Positions 37,467 through 51,735 are shown, counted from the first letter of the stretch. The stretch is 64,000 nucleotides of DNA from Microbotryum silenes-acaulis (GCA_003665825.1 QPFY01000010.1:744001-808000), one strand, 5' to 3'. Notes: a model not told the origin generated them from the sequence alone. A program made the numbers and translations.

Positions 37467-40266
37467 TCAACCAAAGCGCCAAGTGCCCGCCGAGCCCGCG
37501 CCACCGCCCCTGGGGCCACCCCCCGCCGAGCCGTTGCCGTTCGCGGCTTCAAAATTCTCCACGAAGCGCTGCAACGCCGCAAGTCCTTGTTGCTTGACTA
37601 CGCCGGTATCAGTTTCGGGCGAGAAAACACGCGTTGCGCGCACGACGGGAGGTCCGTCGCCAACACCGGACCCCGCCGAAGTCAGACGAGCCGCAGTCGA
37701 ATTGCGGATCGCTTGAGGGCCGAGCCGGGGCGATGGGGCAGGAACGTAGGGGATCCCGCCACTGACCGAAGGTGCTGAGTGACTTGTCGAATGGCCGCCT
37801 CGGAGCGCCGACTTCAATGGCGCGGCGGATTGGTGGGCGGGCTGATGATGGACAGGGACCTCAGAGCTAGCCGCGCGGCCAAGTCGAGGCATCAAGGGAA
37901 CGAAACGCTTCGTTTTGGGGGGACTGTTGGCGCTGGCAGAGGTTGACATTGCTGCAGACGATGTGGTCTCACCGCTGCCGAGAAGCGTAGAGCCGCTTCG
38001 AGCGGTTGTTGGCGAAGATGCGCCGCTCTGGCCCCGGCTGGAAGAGCCATAACTCGAAGATCGGCGGTAGTTGATGCGCGGTCGGTCGAGCTCTTCGTCG
38101 TCATTCCCAGACGTCATCTCGTCATCGTCCTCATCGTCGCCGTCTCGACTGCTCGCATCGCTGCGACTATTGTACGGCTTCAGCTCTGCCAGACTCGAGT
38201 GACGGCCGCCTAACCCGTTGTCCCCTTTCGTCGACGAGTCAGACGAGCCTGAGCGCGGTCCAGATCCTGAACCAAAAATGGCCGATCCGGTTGACCCCTT
38301 GGCATCCTTGGTGGCATCGATCGAGGTCTCCCTTCGCTTTGTAGCCTTGACGAGCGATTTGGCGTACCGATCGATCCCCGGAACGTTGTCCCAAGCGTTT
38401 GTGTACGATTGACGATGCTGGAGCCCATTGGGAACTTCTCGCGGCGGCGACCCCGAAGGCGTTGGCGGAAAAGCACGAGTCGGAGCTCGGACGGGTGAAG
38501 GAGGTTGCGACGGTCGAGTCGAGACCTTGGGCTGCTCCCACGGAAACACGGGCTTCACTGCCGAAGGGTCGGGCTTCTTCTGCATCACGTCTTTGTACCA
38601 CTCGTGAGTCGACGCGGGTACATTAGGGTAGGAGGAAGGGGGCTGGAAACGAATCTTTTGCTTGCGCGTCGGCTCGTCCCATACGCTGTCATACCGCGCC
38701 GTGATGGCCTCACGCATCTGATAATCTGTTGTAGGAGGTGGGTTGACGGCCGGGTCCCAGTCGAGCTTGGGGGGAGAGTCGATACCCGACCGGGACGTCA
38801 AAGCGACTAGCTTCTTCGTCGACGCTTGGGGCGGTTGGTGAGGCTGCAGCGTCGAGAACTTCGATTGGAAGGCAGGTGGCGCGACGACCTTGTCTGCGAC
38901 GTCGGAAGCTGAGCGACAAAATAAGGTGACGGGCTCAGATTCGACAACAAATAGGATGCCGATGACGTGTTCACTTCGATGAACTTACTCAGACTCCTTC
39001 CATAGTGTCGCTCGTAGACATCGTACCAAAGGCCAACAAGATTGTAGTAATCCGTTGTGGATTCCTCCAACATAGCTGTGCCCCGCGTGCCTCTGTGCCA
39101 TGGCTTGTTCTTGCCTATGAAATGTAATACAGACACGTCATGGCCGTGTCGTCGGAAGGCAGGAGCATAACTGCGAAACGACGTGAACATAGCAAAAGTC
39201 AATAAGCGGAGAGTCTCGTAGGCACCTTCGCGAGTCGACGGGCAACCTCAACTGGGAGGGTCCGCTCGATACGACATCCGATCTCTCCGGGACGGCCTGA
39301 CTCACGTGTAATAGGCCGACGGGGTCACGTTGTACGTGTACTTGAGCCGATACCAGTTCGGGAAATGGTCGTTCAATAACCCTTGATCGCCGCCATCCCA
39401 GGTACCCTTGTCGTCCATCATCTCGATGAGCGAGTCGAATGTCGCACTGGACGGCTTGGCGAGGAAGACGCCCGAGTTGAATGAGTCGGGCCACCCACTG
39501 TCGGGTGCAGCAGCGAACTCGACATCGAGGTCGAATAGAGGCGTCAAGGGACGCAGGATGAGCGTATCGGCATCGAGGAAGACGACCTTTTTGTATTTCG
39601 TCAATCGCCATAGGTGAAGCTTGGTGAGCGACGCTGCCAGGTCTTTCCGGCCTGTCGATCAGAGAGGCCATTAGCGAGAGAGATCAGTGATGATGTCCAT
39701 TGATCGCCCTCCGCATAGCTGCGATACAACATCATCCTAACAATGAAGTCTTTCAACGAATGCGGCGGCATCGAATCCAGGTCGAGAGCATGCCGTCGCT
39801 AGTCGGCCGTGCGAAGGAAGCCCGAATCGCGTAACGAACGGATCCGAGATTCGAGCTCCGCCGCGGGTTGGGGCATCGCAATCGGCTCATCCGGATCCAG
39901 TGCGCTCATCCGGGGCCGAGCGGAGTGCCCCTGCCGATGACATAGCAATAACAGCGAGAGCAACAACTCACCTAGTAAAGCCAACTCGTGCCATGACCTG
40001 GTCGTGATCTCTGCCACACCGATGACTTGGTCAAAAACCTTGTGCAGCGCCTTGACCGCAACGTGGCCGACGGTCGCTGGCGTAACCAAGCAGACCGTCT
40101 CGTAATCGGCTCGCCCCTTGGCGCCTTCGACGTCAAGCAGCGAGTTGATCATGGTCAGGCACCCAGGCAGGTAAGAGTCGCTCGTCAACAGCGTCACGAA
40201 CGCCTTGGAAAATTGATCGGTCCCGGCCCCGGTGGTCGATCCCATCGTGGAGCGTGGTGCTGCCAT
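37467..40266 (-). CDS. GLG1: Glycogenin (self-glucosylating glycogen primer)
   Basis: GT8-family enzyme that attaches glucose to its own Tyr and primes glycogen synthesis. The ATG at 40266 opens the GT8 domain: FVTLLTSDSYLPGCLTMINS, then YKKVVFLDADTLILRPL with the Mn-binding DxD (about 39580), NSGVFLAKPS, WDGGDQGLLNDHF and RLKYTYNVTPSAYYT. A further exon (about 39170-39005) carries VLHFIGKNKPWHRG. The C-terminal about 480 residues are low-complexity, Ser/Pro-rich and probably disordered. They contain the glycogen-synthase-binding-like VFPWEQP (about 38550) and WDNVPGI. The protein ends GTWRFG after a Gly-rich stretch (stop 37467). Introns lie around 39960-39660, 39300-39175 and 39000-38910. 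The long tail is usual for fungal glycogenins. Confidence 0.92.
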
Positions 40267-42304
40267 ACTGCTACGCTGCCACTAGCCTTGGGGAATCGGG
40301 TCGAGCGGGGTGTGCGAAGAAGGCCGTGGATCGGCGCGTCGGAGATCAAGCTGAGGGGCGAGCGGGGGCGGCTAGAACGATTAATGGGACCAGTTTCCCA
40401 AAGTCGAGCCAAGGCGACTCGAACGGACCAACTCCCGAAGAGAGAAAGAAACGTACGAACAGGCCAACAGGGAAGGGTGGCAAGCCGTCGGCTGCGAGGA
40501 AGTGAGCGAGTAATTGGGCAGCGGCAGTTGAATCGAGCTCAATCGCTTGGTTCAGCTGAAAACATCGGGTGGCGCACCGCGGCGCCGGGCTCCGTCTGCC
40601 CCGGCTGGGGCCGGCTGGGGGGGTCGAGACCTCGACCCACTCCCGCTCGCGGTCGCGCTCAACAGGCGGAGGTAACCCAGTGGGATCCGCAATTGCTGCT
40701 TGATCGATCTTGTGCAGGAGACACCTCCTGTGGTACGGGTCGTCAGCCTTTGAATTTTCTCACTCTACCCATTTTTCGCAGCGCTACATCGTCCTCCCCC
40801 CATAGATGCTCCTTGATCTCGAGTGCTGCAGCTCACGATGAATCGATGATCGCCGATCCGCTCTCCGAGATGCTCGGCATTCCAATCCCAGTACGGTCAT
40901 CCCGGATTGGGTCTACCCAGACAATAAGAAAACCAAAGAACCGACACCAGTCGGAGCCGCTGTGCAGCGTGGCCTGCACCCTGCACGTGAGGATCAAAAA
41001 AAAATCACAATGAACTCCAACAACACGTCCCCGTTTCCTCCCCATCCTCCCCATCCTCGAGTTTGGCCTCTCCCGATCGGGATCCCGACCTGGTGCGAGT
41101 CGAAAGAGATAGGCTGCTCTGACGATTTTAGCAGCGATTCGCAAGGCGTTCGAGCAGGGTGGTGTGGGAGAACTACTAAGTAGCCAAATTTGAAGTGCGT
41201 TGTCCGACAATCGGCAGTGCAAGACGTCATGACGGGAATCTTTGATGAACTCTTTCACAAAAAAATGAGTCTTTAAGAATCCCCCTGTTACGCCAAATCC
41301 CGACGTGGAGGTGGATGACATAAGCAATAGGATGACGATTGGGTGAAGGCGAGGCTGACGGTGGAGGTCAAGGTCAAAAAGGTGCAGCTTGAAAAAGGGC
41401 ACGTTGCACGATGTTGCGATTGATTTCAATTGACGCCAACGGCAGCGTCAGCTAATTCGACGAGGAATTAAGACCCGTTGCCCCCCTGCCTACCATGCGC
41501 TACCTCGCGGTCGTGTAGCGAGGTCGGCGACAATTTGATGAACTAGAGGTAAGTATCAGCCTTTTCAAACCGAATTTCAATGTTTGGCGTATGCGACAGC
41601 AGCTCTATGTCCCCTCTACGAAGCCTTTAGCTTAAACGTCCGGTTTCTCCGCGAAGAGGCGCATGTATTGAGCTCCTTTGTGCCCCCCCCCCCGCGGGGT
41701 GGCGAGCTCTTTGCGGAGGAAGCCGGGCCTGGAAACCGGCTTCCCCTGACCAAGAGCAACAGTTATCAGATCTACTCCCTGTAGTGTTCTTAGAGACGTT
41801 GAGGAAATCGACTCCCTGATCAGCGAAAGCACATTGAGAAGCGGATGGGGAGAAACTAAGCCGCTTCTGCGCGCGGAGCCTACCAACGTCTAAGCAATAC
41901 CCAATTGGACACTTTCTAATGAATACTGAGCCCAAGAATCCCTGGCCTCGCTCTCACTCGCGATCACCGCCTCAACCCAGTTGGCTCCCCTTGTGCTCAC
42001 AGACGAGATCGTCTTCTGTTGCACCAACCCATTCCAACACTCCCTACTTCCTCGGCAGCATCTACCTACACCTAGTTTACCTAACTTTGTCCACTGATGA
42101 TGTCACGAATTTCTATCGAGAAGTTCTCCCTGAGAGGCACGGCCTCCTGTGCGTATTTTTCAGGTTCAAGCTGTCGCGGCGCAAGGAAATGAGCACAAGC
42201 CGGCATCTCATAATTTGCGCATGATTCTATGATGCTATGAAGGTTTGTGTAATGGTATCGTGTTGTTGCAAACATATGCTCCTAAATTCAACACAAGACT
42301 GGAG
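40267..42304. other. 2 kb intergenic between glycogenin and polyubiquitin
   Basis: No gene is supported. A 198-codon minus-strand frame (40833-41429) has no domain and skewed composition. A C11 run lies at 41683-41693 and forms a GC-rich hairpin-capable block with cgcgggg. The right-hand 150 bp would be the 3' UTR and terminator zone of polyubiquitin. Confidence 0.55.
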
Positions 42305-44085
<1,781 letters not shown>

Positions 44086-46088
44086 TCAGGCCTTTGAAGT
44101 TGTTACTGCCTCGATTTCCGCCACAGTCTTGGGCAGCGACGATGGTGTCAGGTTTTCGAATCCGCTTTTGGTCACCAACAGCTGCGGGAGGAAGGGGTAT
44201 AGACATGAGTGGTCGGTCGCGGTTAGCGCCGGTGAGCATGATCACAAAGTGGGGAGCGGCCTCGAGATCCGGTTGAGACGGGGATTATTTCTAAGCCTTG
44301 TCGCGGGAAAAGCGAGAATAGAAGTAGGAGACTCCAACTCACGTTATCCTCGATGCGGACGCCACCGACGTACGCATACTGCTCCATTTTGTCCCAGTCG
44401 ACGAAAGGCGAATTCTTCCAGTCCTTTTGCAAGAAGGTGTTGAAATAGACTCCCGGCTCAATCGTCACAACGAAGCCTTCTTCCAGCGGAACCCTCAATC
44501 TCAAGTACTTCATCAGAGGGTGCTTGGACTTGCCCTGCGGCAGGCCTCCCGCATCGTGCACGTCCAGCCCGAGGAGATGGCCCACGCCGTGCGGGTAGAA
44601 AGCGGTGGTCAAGCCTGAATCGAGAATCGACTGGATTGTTTCGATCTCGGATGGCGAAGAAGAGGACGAGGAGGGTTTGAAGAGACCCAATCGAAGGAGA
44701 CCCTTGGCGGCGACTTCGTGCATCTTGAGTTGGATGTCCTCGTAGGATGCTCCGGGTTTGACCATCTCAAAGGCGACCTGCGAAAAATGAACGGTACATG
44801 CTCAGCTTGACCATGTGGCGGCAGTCGACAGCCTATCCTACTCACCATCTGCATCTCCAAGACGAGCTCGTAGATCTCTTTGCACTCTTTCGTGAATCTG
44901 CCTCCATTTCCGATCTATCCCGATCGACCGGATGTACGAGCACTATTCAGCTCAGATCTCGGACCAGATCATGGAAACACTTGCGAGCTTACAGGTGTAC
45001 ACCTTGTAACGTCTGCCGCGTAGCAGTTGTATTCTGCTCCGGCATCAACCAGAATCAAGGCTCCCGGTTGGGTGTCGGGGAAGGGTTGCGCATTGGCAAC
45101 GTAGTGGAGCGTCCCAGCTCGTTCGCCCGAGCCCATGATGGGTGTGTACGCTTGGTGCACAGCTCTACTCGCGAGACACCGTCAGAAGGTTCGTTCAGCT
45201 ATATTGTTATCTCGCATTACCCTCAAATCCTGAAACTTACCCTTGCTTTCTACAGTGGCCGACGAATACGGCCTCGGCATGGTTTTCGTCCTTGATCTCG
45301 CCGCTACCGATCCCCTTCATCAGGGCCAAGTGGGCACCGGCGGTGATCTCGCTCGCCTTTCTCATCCATTCGATCTCCTGAGGCGTCTTGTTCCTCCTCG
45401 CCTCGTGGAGCGCCTTGATCAGGAACTCGGAGGTTGCTGTCGGCCCGTTGATGCGAGACACGAGCGACGTCGGAGGGCGGGTCCAGGGAAGGTGGTGGAT
45501 GAAGGTCTTGAGAGGCGATTGGGGCGGGAACAACGAGATTGGGGTCCAGCCTTGTTCGATCGAGGTGAAGTGTAGGGACGCCGACAAGTCCGCGGGTGAA
45601 GGTGGTAAGCCGCACCACCTGTGTGAATGGCTCGCCGTTCGGAAGCGGTTTCGGATCGAAGCGAAAGTTGCCGAGAAAAGTTAGCTCCAGTCAGCGCGGG
45701 ATCCGGGGAGGCGCAGAGGACAAGCTACACTGCTTTCAGGGCTCTTGTTCATAGCTACTCACATGACTTCATCGGGGTTGATGGCAGGCAGATGTAGTTT
45801 GGTCTCGACCTTGTCCTCGTCCAGCTCGATGCCATCGCCCTGATGCTCGTACTTTATCGTGAGCGCCGAACCGGGCACATCGCATGCGCCGCTGAGCCAG
45901 GCAAAGTTGGACTCCTGGCGGAAAGGGAGCTCACGATCCGTGTCGTGGCGCGATTGTACCGTCTCGCCGGCCAGGTAGATGTAATGCAGCGCGGGGACGG
46001 AGCTCGCCTGGGGGTTGAGCTTGAGCAGCCGTCGCAGGAGCAGGTGCGCATGGTTCAGGGGGAACGCGGCGGACGAGGCAGCGGGCAT
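44086..46088 (-). CDS. Xaa-Pro dipeptidase (prolidase, peptidase M24B)
   Basis: Dinuclear metallopeptidase that splits X-Pro dipeptides for proline recycling. The start ATG at 46088 begins MPAASSAAFPLNHAHLLL. The N-terminal aminopeptidase-P domain includes FRQESNFAWLSGACDVPGSA. The M24 catalytic ligands are all visible: two Asp in VDAGAEYNCYAADVTR (about 45075), the His in YPHGVGHLLGLDVHDAG (about 44590), Glu in VTIEPGVYF and Glu in VGGVRIEDN (about 44350). The last exon was placed by its acceptor cctcccgcag, starting at 44181. It reads LLVTKSGFENLT, then KTVAEIEAVTTSKA, and stops at 44086, which matches the usual prolidase end. A longer open frame to 43973 in another phase is rejected. Introns lie near 45760-45625, 45240-45165, 45000-44870, 44840-44780 and 44340-44182. 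Confidence 0.93.
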
Positions 46089-46460
46089 GTTGGAGTCAGG
46101 GTTTGTTGGCTTGCTGAGATAAGAGTGGTAGGGGCCGTTCACTGGTGAGGTAGGACGAGGTAAGAGAGCCGGTGTCAAGCGCGTAGAGCGGGAGGGACAG
46201 TCCTTGGAACACGCGGTCGGTCGGTGACGTTGACGCGCAGAGTCACGCGGTGTCGCTCTCGGCCTGCCGTTCGTGCCGACGAGCCAGGACGAGCCTGGAC
46301 GAGCCAGGAAGTGGAGCTCAACGCTCAACGTTCAACGCCAAGTCCACGGCTCAGCGCTCGGCTCTTGCGCTCGTGCCACACCCTACGCTCCATCACCTCT
46401 AGTCACCCATTTCGTGTATACTCTCCTGAGCGTCCCCTTCTTCGTTGGCGCTCGTACTGG
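46089..46460. promoter_or_regulatory. Divergent promoter prolidase / cyclin C
   Basis: 372 bp between head-to-head start codons. It holds three 10-bp units gacgagccag/gacgagcctg/gacgagccag (46278-46307), followed by caacgctcaacgttcaacg. Confidence 0.6.
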
Positions 46461-47899
46461 ATGGCCGCCAATTTCTACTTGTCGTCGCATGCCAACTACC
46501 ATCTGCACCCGCGCTCGGCACTGCTCGCCGCCCGCGTCGATGATTTGCGCCATGCCACAGAACAGGAGATCGCATGGGTCGAAATATGGTCTGGATCAGG
46601 CGAGTCTTCATGTTTTGATATCGGTTACACTTCTCAGGCTCTTGGTCTGACTTCATCACCCCCTTCCAATCCCTCGCCCTCGTCCTCGGCCCCCCGTACC
46701 CGTACCGCATCATGGACCCGAACACAGTCATTCAAAAGTTGTGCAAGCGCCTCGGTCTACGCCAACAGGTCATAGCCACCGCCATCGTCTATTTTCGACG
46801 CTTTTATCTGCGCAACGCCTACTGCGACACCGATTGTGCGCTCGTCGCCGCCGCGTGCTGCTACGTCGCCGCCAAGGCCGAGGAGACCCCGGTGCACGTC
46901 AAGAGTGCCGTCGCAGAGGCCAAGATGGTTTTTCATGGTTCGTTTCCGGAGGCTGTCGTTCCACTCATGTAGACTTGCGACTGATCATGAAAAGATGCCC
47001 TTTGCCTCAGACATGGGTCTCGCCTTTCCCAGCGACAACACCAAATTGGCCGAGATGGAGTTTTACCTGATCGAGGAACTTGACTTTCACCTCATCGTGT
47101 TCCACCCTTATCGATCCTTGGTTCAGCTGTGTGGAAGAGATGGCGGGCCATCCGCAGGAGGCGAACAGGGACGACTGAACCGACAGGCGATGCTCGAGAT
47201 GGATGAACCGGCGCTCCAGATGGCTTGGTGGGTTAAAGAATCGAATGCGGCTGACAAGGTGCTTGTCGGAACGATAACTCATATCACCTATACTCTCACA
47301 GGTTCATCATCAACGACACCTTTCGATCATCGCTATGTCTCGTTCATCCTCCCCATCTGATCGCTTTAGCTGCCATCTATCTCGCCTTCTCCCTCCATCC
47401 GCCACCCTCCGTGGTCAAAGAGACCGCCTCTACCAATTCGAAAGATCCGAGCATCTCTGGACCAGCTTCTCGAACACGTCGGCGATCAACCGATGTCACT
47501 CCTTCGGCTGCCCACGGGACCCAAGCGACGACTTCTTCGACCGTGGCTACGACCGTGCCCACCGTCGGAGGTCGAACCGATGCCATCACCTTCCTGGCCT
47601 CGCTTCAAGTCGACCATTCGCTTATACTCGAGATAGTACAGGACGTGATATCGCTGTACGAGCTGTGGAACCAATTGGAGGCGTCGGCACAAGCGACCAG
47701 CCCCTCGTCGACGGGTTCACAGGGCGGACCTTCGGCTGCGCCCGTGTCGCGAATCGGCATAGGTGGCGGTGCCGGTCGGACGACGAGCGTCAGCGCAGAC
47801 GAGAAAGTCGTCATCATTCTCGCGAGGATGATGAAGGACCGACATCGCGAGGTCCAGTCGGAGAAGGGCGGACGTGGGGCCACCGGCTGGAAAAAGTGA
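46461..47899 (+). CDS. SSN8: Cyclin C (Mediator CDK8 kinase-module cyclin)
   Basis: Partner of Cdk8/Ssn3 in the Mediator kinase module that represses or tunes RNA polymerase II transcription. The ATG at 46461 begins MAANFYLSSHANYHLHPR, the typical cyclin C opening. After an intron, the cyclin box reads IQKLCKRLGLRQQVIATA, IVYFRRFYLRNAYCDTDCAL and VAAACCYVAAKAEETPVHVK. The second half has EMEFYLIEELDFHLIVFHPY (about 47055) and, after another intron, FIINDTFRSSLCLVHPPH and LIALAAIYLAFSLHPPP. A Ser/Thr-rich insert of about 50 residues (about 47415-47570) precedes the final helices TDAITFLASLQVDHSLILEI and ISLYELWNQLE. The insert makes the protein longer than the yeast and human proteins at that point. 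The intron 1 boundaries (roughly 46590-46725) were not fixed. Confidence 0.92.
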
Positions 47900-47946
47900 A
47901 CGAACCTGGGGGCCGAGTTTAACCTTTGCTGCGGGAGAATTTCAAC

Positions 47947-47977
<31 letters not shown>

Positions 47978-48260
47978 CGTAGTAAGTATACTTATGTGGA
48001 AAGCGTTTGACGTCACTCCGTGAGCATTCCAAGACAATACGATTTTTCGTCACATTGCCTACATGTCGCCGCTACGTGCTGCAGAGAAGGTCAAGGACTT
48101 CCAGGCGGTGACGACTAGACGCTTGATAGGGTATGTAGGGTATAGTGAATCTCGAAGGAAGAAAACAAACGAGGGCCTCGAAACCTTATCGAAAACGAGA
48201 CTACCTGAAGTACTCATTACGAACTAGCTTTGACCCGTGATAAATAGATCAGGCGCAGAC
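47900..48260. other. Convergent gap with poly-T tract
   Basis: 361 bp between the convergent cyclin C and chitinase stops; it should hold both 3' UTRs. The only structured element is the 27-T run at 47951-47977. Confidence 0.7.
47951..47977. repeat. Poly-T homopolymer (27 nt)
   Basis: Uninterrupted T run about 50 bp downstream of the cyclin C stop; it reads as poly-A on the minus strand. No target-site duplication or mobile-element sequence is evident next to it. Confidence 0.95.
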
Positions 48261-50329
48261 TTAGGTGTTGACGTCGAGAGCGGAGCGGATCGTCTTGAGC
48301 ACTGTGGGACGAGAACCAGCGGTTTAGGCCACCACAAGCAGAGGGCAGAGGGAGTCGAAAGCAGCTTACCGTCGCGGTTGAACCCAGTCGAGTCAAAGAC
48401 GAATACGCCTGCGAGGAACTCCTCGGTGACATAGCCCTGAGAAGGAAGTGACAACGCTCCGGAGCGTTCAGACAAGGTCACTTAAGAGAGCCACGCCACG
48501 GAACAAGCAACTCACGATCTTGGCTGAAGCGGATTGTCCATCCTCGTAATTGATCATTATTTTCGTCTTGGGGTTGAACAGGAATGGGGTTTCCGTACAA
48601 TAGTCGTAACGACGGGTGTAACCCTTCAAGCCTTTCGAGCCATCTGCGGAAAGGAGCTAGGAAAGACCGAGTGGATCCAAAGTCAGCTTGGTAGGTACCA
48701 CTCCGAGGCGCCAAAAGATCCGATCAGCTTACTCCCTCCGAGATGAGACTGTTGTAGGTCCATGATCCGCTGTAGGTAGCCGAACGCTTATTGCAGACGT
48801 CGGTCGTGGGGGCATTCGAGTCGGATTTGTCACCCTTGGGGATCGTGCTCGTCTTGTTCTGGTAGACCTGAGACGTCCATCGGCCGATCTTCTGCTTCTT
48901 CAATGTGGATGACTTGAGCTTGTACGAGTAAGCGTAGGACGGGATGCCGACGACCATCTTCTCAACGGGGACACCGGCTTTCTTAAACGTTTGGACGACT
49001 TGCAAGACGCTCGTGTCACTGTTGCATGTTCTGAAGGGAGCGTTGGGTCCGGAGGTAGGGCTCCAGTTTCCACCGATATCGTACGTCATGAGGTTCATGT
49101 AGTCAAGGATCTTCGAGTAGGGGCGCATGTCCGGAAGCGGAGTTCCGTTGGGACCGATGAGCCCCTGCGTGCCGATGGCCATAGTGATGAGGTAAGGCTT
49201 CGGGAGCACGACGCGCAGCGTCTTGAGGAGTGAGAGGAAGTTGGCTGAGTCGGCGGGGCGGACTTTGTTGCACCCGATGCCTTGCGATCCTGGATACTCC
49301 CAGTCCTAGGCGTGCGAACAAAACTGATCAGCCTGAATTTCGGACTGCGCACGGAAGGACAGCATGATGCAGGCATCAAGCTGGCACGAAGAGCCTTACA
49401 AGGTCAACACCATCGAAGTTGTACTTCTTGACGAATGAAAAAACGGAAGCGGTAAAGGCGGCGCGATTGGAAGCGGTCGCGACTGCCGTCGAGAAGGGGT
49501 GCGTCAGATCCGAATTTCGACTCGAGCTGAGGTCGCTCCATGAAAGTAGTGAGGGAGTCGATAGCTCTCGGACTAACCTAGGTCAGAGAAGTACCTCGAG
49601 CCGGTCCACCCGCCAACAGAAAACACGGCCTTTTTTCGGTCTGTGAAGAGACAGATCCGGAAACATTCGCGCCGGTCACGCCTTGTTAGGAGCTGCTCAT
49701 TGTCACCGGTGCGCGGTCGGGCGAGGCCCTTGGGGCGCGTGCATCTCGCGCTAACGCTCGCGCACGCGCCGCCCGCGTCCGCAAATCAATCGGTCGGTCT
49801 CCGACTCACGCTTGTGTGCGGTCGCAACAAACGTCTTGATATCGGCTTCGGGTTGATCCTTGGGGATCGCAAAGCCGGTGCTGTTGGTAACAGTCACTGT
49901 GCAAAGAAAAAATAGGCGGAGAACTGATGAGCATCCATCCGCGCGTTTTAACACGCCTACATGGCACGACGCGCCCGTTATCTCGTCGAATGATGCACGC
50001 GCGCGTGCAGCAGAGTCGCGTCTCCGTCACTCAACGGTCGCGCACTCACCGAAGTAGTAGCCAATGTCCGTCACAGACCAGTCGAGGGAGGTAGGCTTTT
50101 GTGTTCCATATGCAGGCCAGTATTGACCGCTGTGTCGTGTGAAATGGTCGAGGTCAGCTTTAAATCCGAATTTCGATCCGCGGACTAGCGGGAATGGGAT
50201 TTCGATCCGGCGCGGGCGACGAGAGGCGATTCCAAAAAGGGACACTTACAAAATTTCTTCAGCTGCTACAGCGTTGACGATCAACAAGCCCAGAAGGACC
50301 GTGACGCATCGAGACAACATGTTGGTCAT
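48261..50329 (-). CDS. Secreted GH18 chitinase
   Basis: Endochitinase of glycoside hydrolase family 18, acting on cell-wall or environmental chitin. The start at 50329 (MTNMLSRCV; a second ATG lies at 50320) opens a signal peptide (VTVLLGLLIVNAVAA). GH18 blocks follow in order: GQYWPAYGTQKPTSLDWS, FVATAHKR, KAVFSVGGWTGSRYFSDL and FDGVDLDWEYPGSQGIGC with the catalytic Glu. Then come DYMNLMTYDIGGNWSP and MVVGIPSYAYSYK. A C-terminal segment has FLFNPKTKIMINYEDGQSAS and LAGVFVFDSTGFNRDG, before the stop at 48261. The catalytic DGVDLDWE is split by a 94-nt intron (49306-49399). There is no chitin-binding module or GPI tail. The small-exon structure and several boundaries between 49900 and 49420 are approximate. 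Confidence 0.93.
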
Positions 50330-50848
50330 GGTCGCGCTGAAGGGATCGGAGAGTGTGAGGGAACAACCAGAAAGCAAGGATAGCCTTTTCAAGGTGGACC
50401 GTGGAACGTGATCCTAGCAATAGTAGTGAGCACCTTCTACGGCTGCCAAATCAAACAAAAGGGAAATGCACAGTGCACGAGCCTGAGCGCGGCTTCACCG
50501 CCGGTGGTAGGGATTTCGATTGCTTCTTTAATTCTTGTGCAACGGTCTCGGGAAAATACCGCCCAGTAAGCCCACTTGATCAGCGCAGGCCCCCGCCCTC
50601 AGCTGCTCCCCGAGCGCGCGTGTGGCGCGTGTACTTCATGCCTCAAGAGGCCATAATCGAGGCCCGAGACATCGCGCTGCCTCTGCACGGGGCGGAAAAC
50701 TCCGAGCTGGCACTGGAGGCCTGTAGCCGAGCAGAACGGGCTGATCGGGCTCACGGGGACCTCCTGGCATCCTGCCTGGTTTGACAGGGGCGATGCGAAT
50801 GCTTTACAGCACGTGAACTTTTTCAAAAAACCCGAGCTTGTAAAGCCA

Positions 50849-51058
50849 AGCTACCTGAGTAGGTAGGTACCCAGGTTGTACCAGGTTGTACTGCAGGTAC
50901 GGTCGGCAGGCAGGCGGGCAGGCAGGCGGGCAGGCGGCCGGGCTCACTCACTTTGAGAATGTGCCGTCGGCCTGACAGAGCTGACAGACTGGACCTGGCA
51001 GGCGACCGCACCTGGCAGGTGCCTATGCCACCTCAGTTGCCGACAGTGGGCAGGTAGC
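50849..51058. repeat. Repeat-rich block bounded by a 9-bp inverted repeat
   Basis: Begins agctacctg (50849-50857) and ends with its reverse complement caggtagct (51050-51058). Inside are a 10-bp tandem duplication ccaggttgta (50871-50890) and an imperfect ggcaggc(a/g)ggc array (about 50908-50938). Two acctggcagg copies lie near 50992-51019. Confidence 0.6.
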
Positions 51059-51735
51059 TAGTTCTATCTACCTGGAATGTGAAAAGCTCCCGTCAAATCA
51101 CAATCATTCATAAAGCAAATACGGTTTCTGCCCTTATTTACCCGGTACCCCCTACTGAGCGCTGACAGGATCATCACTAGTAGGGAATGCCACTTCAGCA
51201 GCTCAGATCCGGCGCCGCTGGCGTGAGCAGTAGTTACGCGCTATGACAGCCCTCGCAGACAGGGAAGGCTCAAGACTATATTCAAGACTGTATTTAAACT
51301 AGGGAGATTGCACGGGATCTCGAATAGGGTTGGTTGGGCCGAAGTAACTGAAGGCCAAGAACAGGGGGTGGATGCGGTAAGGCGAAATGACGTGCCGAGA
51401 TGAGACTGCCAGGTGTGAGGACCTGAGAGTGAAGGATTTAAGCGAGGAAGATTGAGAGTAAAAATGGGAGATGATAGTGGTCCTCTCTCAGAATGCTTCT
51501 TTCCTTCCGGCAAGTAACAACTCCCATTCTCACTCTCAATCTCCCTCACCTATTCGAAGGTATATTGCCTGGTCCCATTGAATCAAAGGGACTCACACAA
51601 TACCTAGTATCGAGGGGGGTCACGTGAACATTCGCGCACACAGTAACTAGTCAGACAGAGGCGCGTCAGAGGCGCGTGCTCTGGAACAGCTCTTAAAACG
51701 GGCCATCCAACTCCTATGATGGCACGGTCGTACGT

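Noticed and set aside
40027..41013. 328-codon plus-strand ORF
   Set aside because: Arg-rich antisense of the first glycogenin exon and its promoter.
40833..41429. 198-codon minus-strand ORF in the glycogenin-polyubiquitin gap
   Set aside because: No domain, irregular composition and no supporting splice or neighbour evidence; it could be revisited with transcript data.
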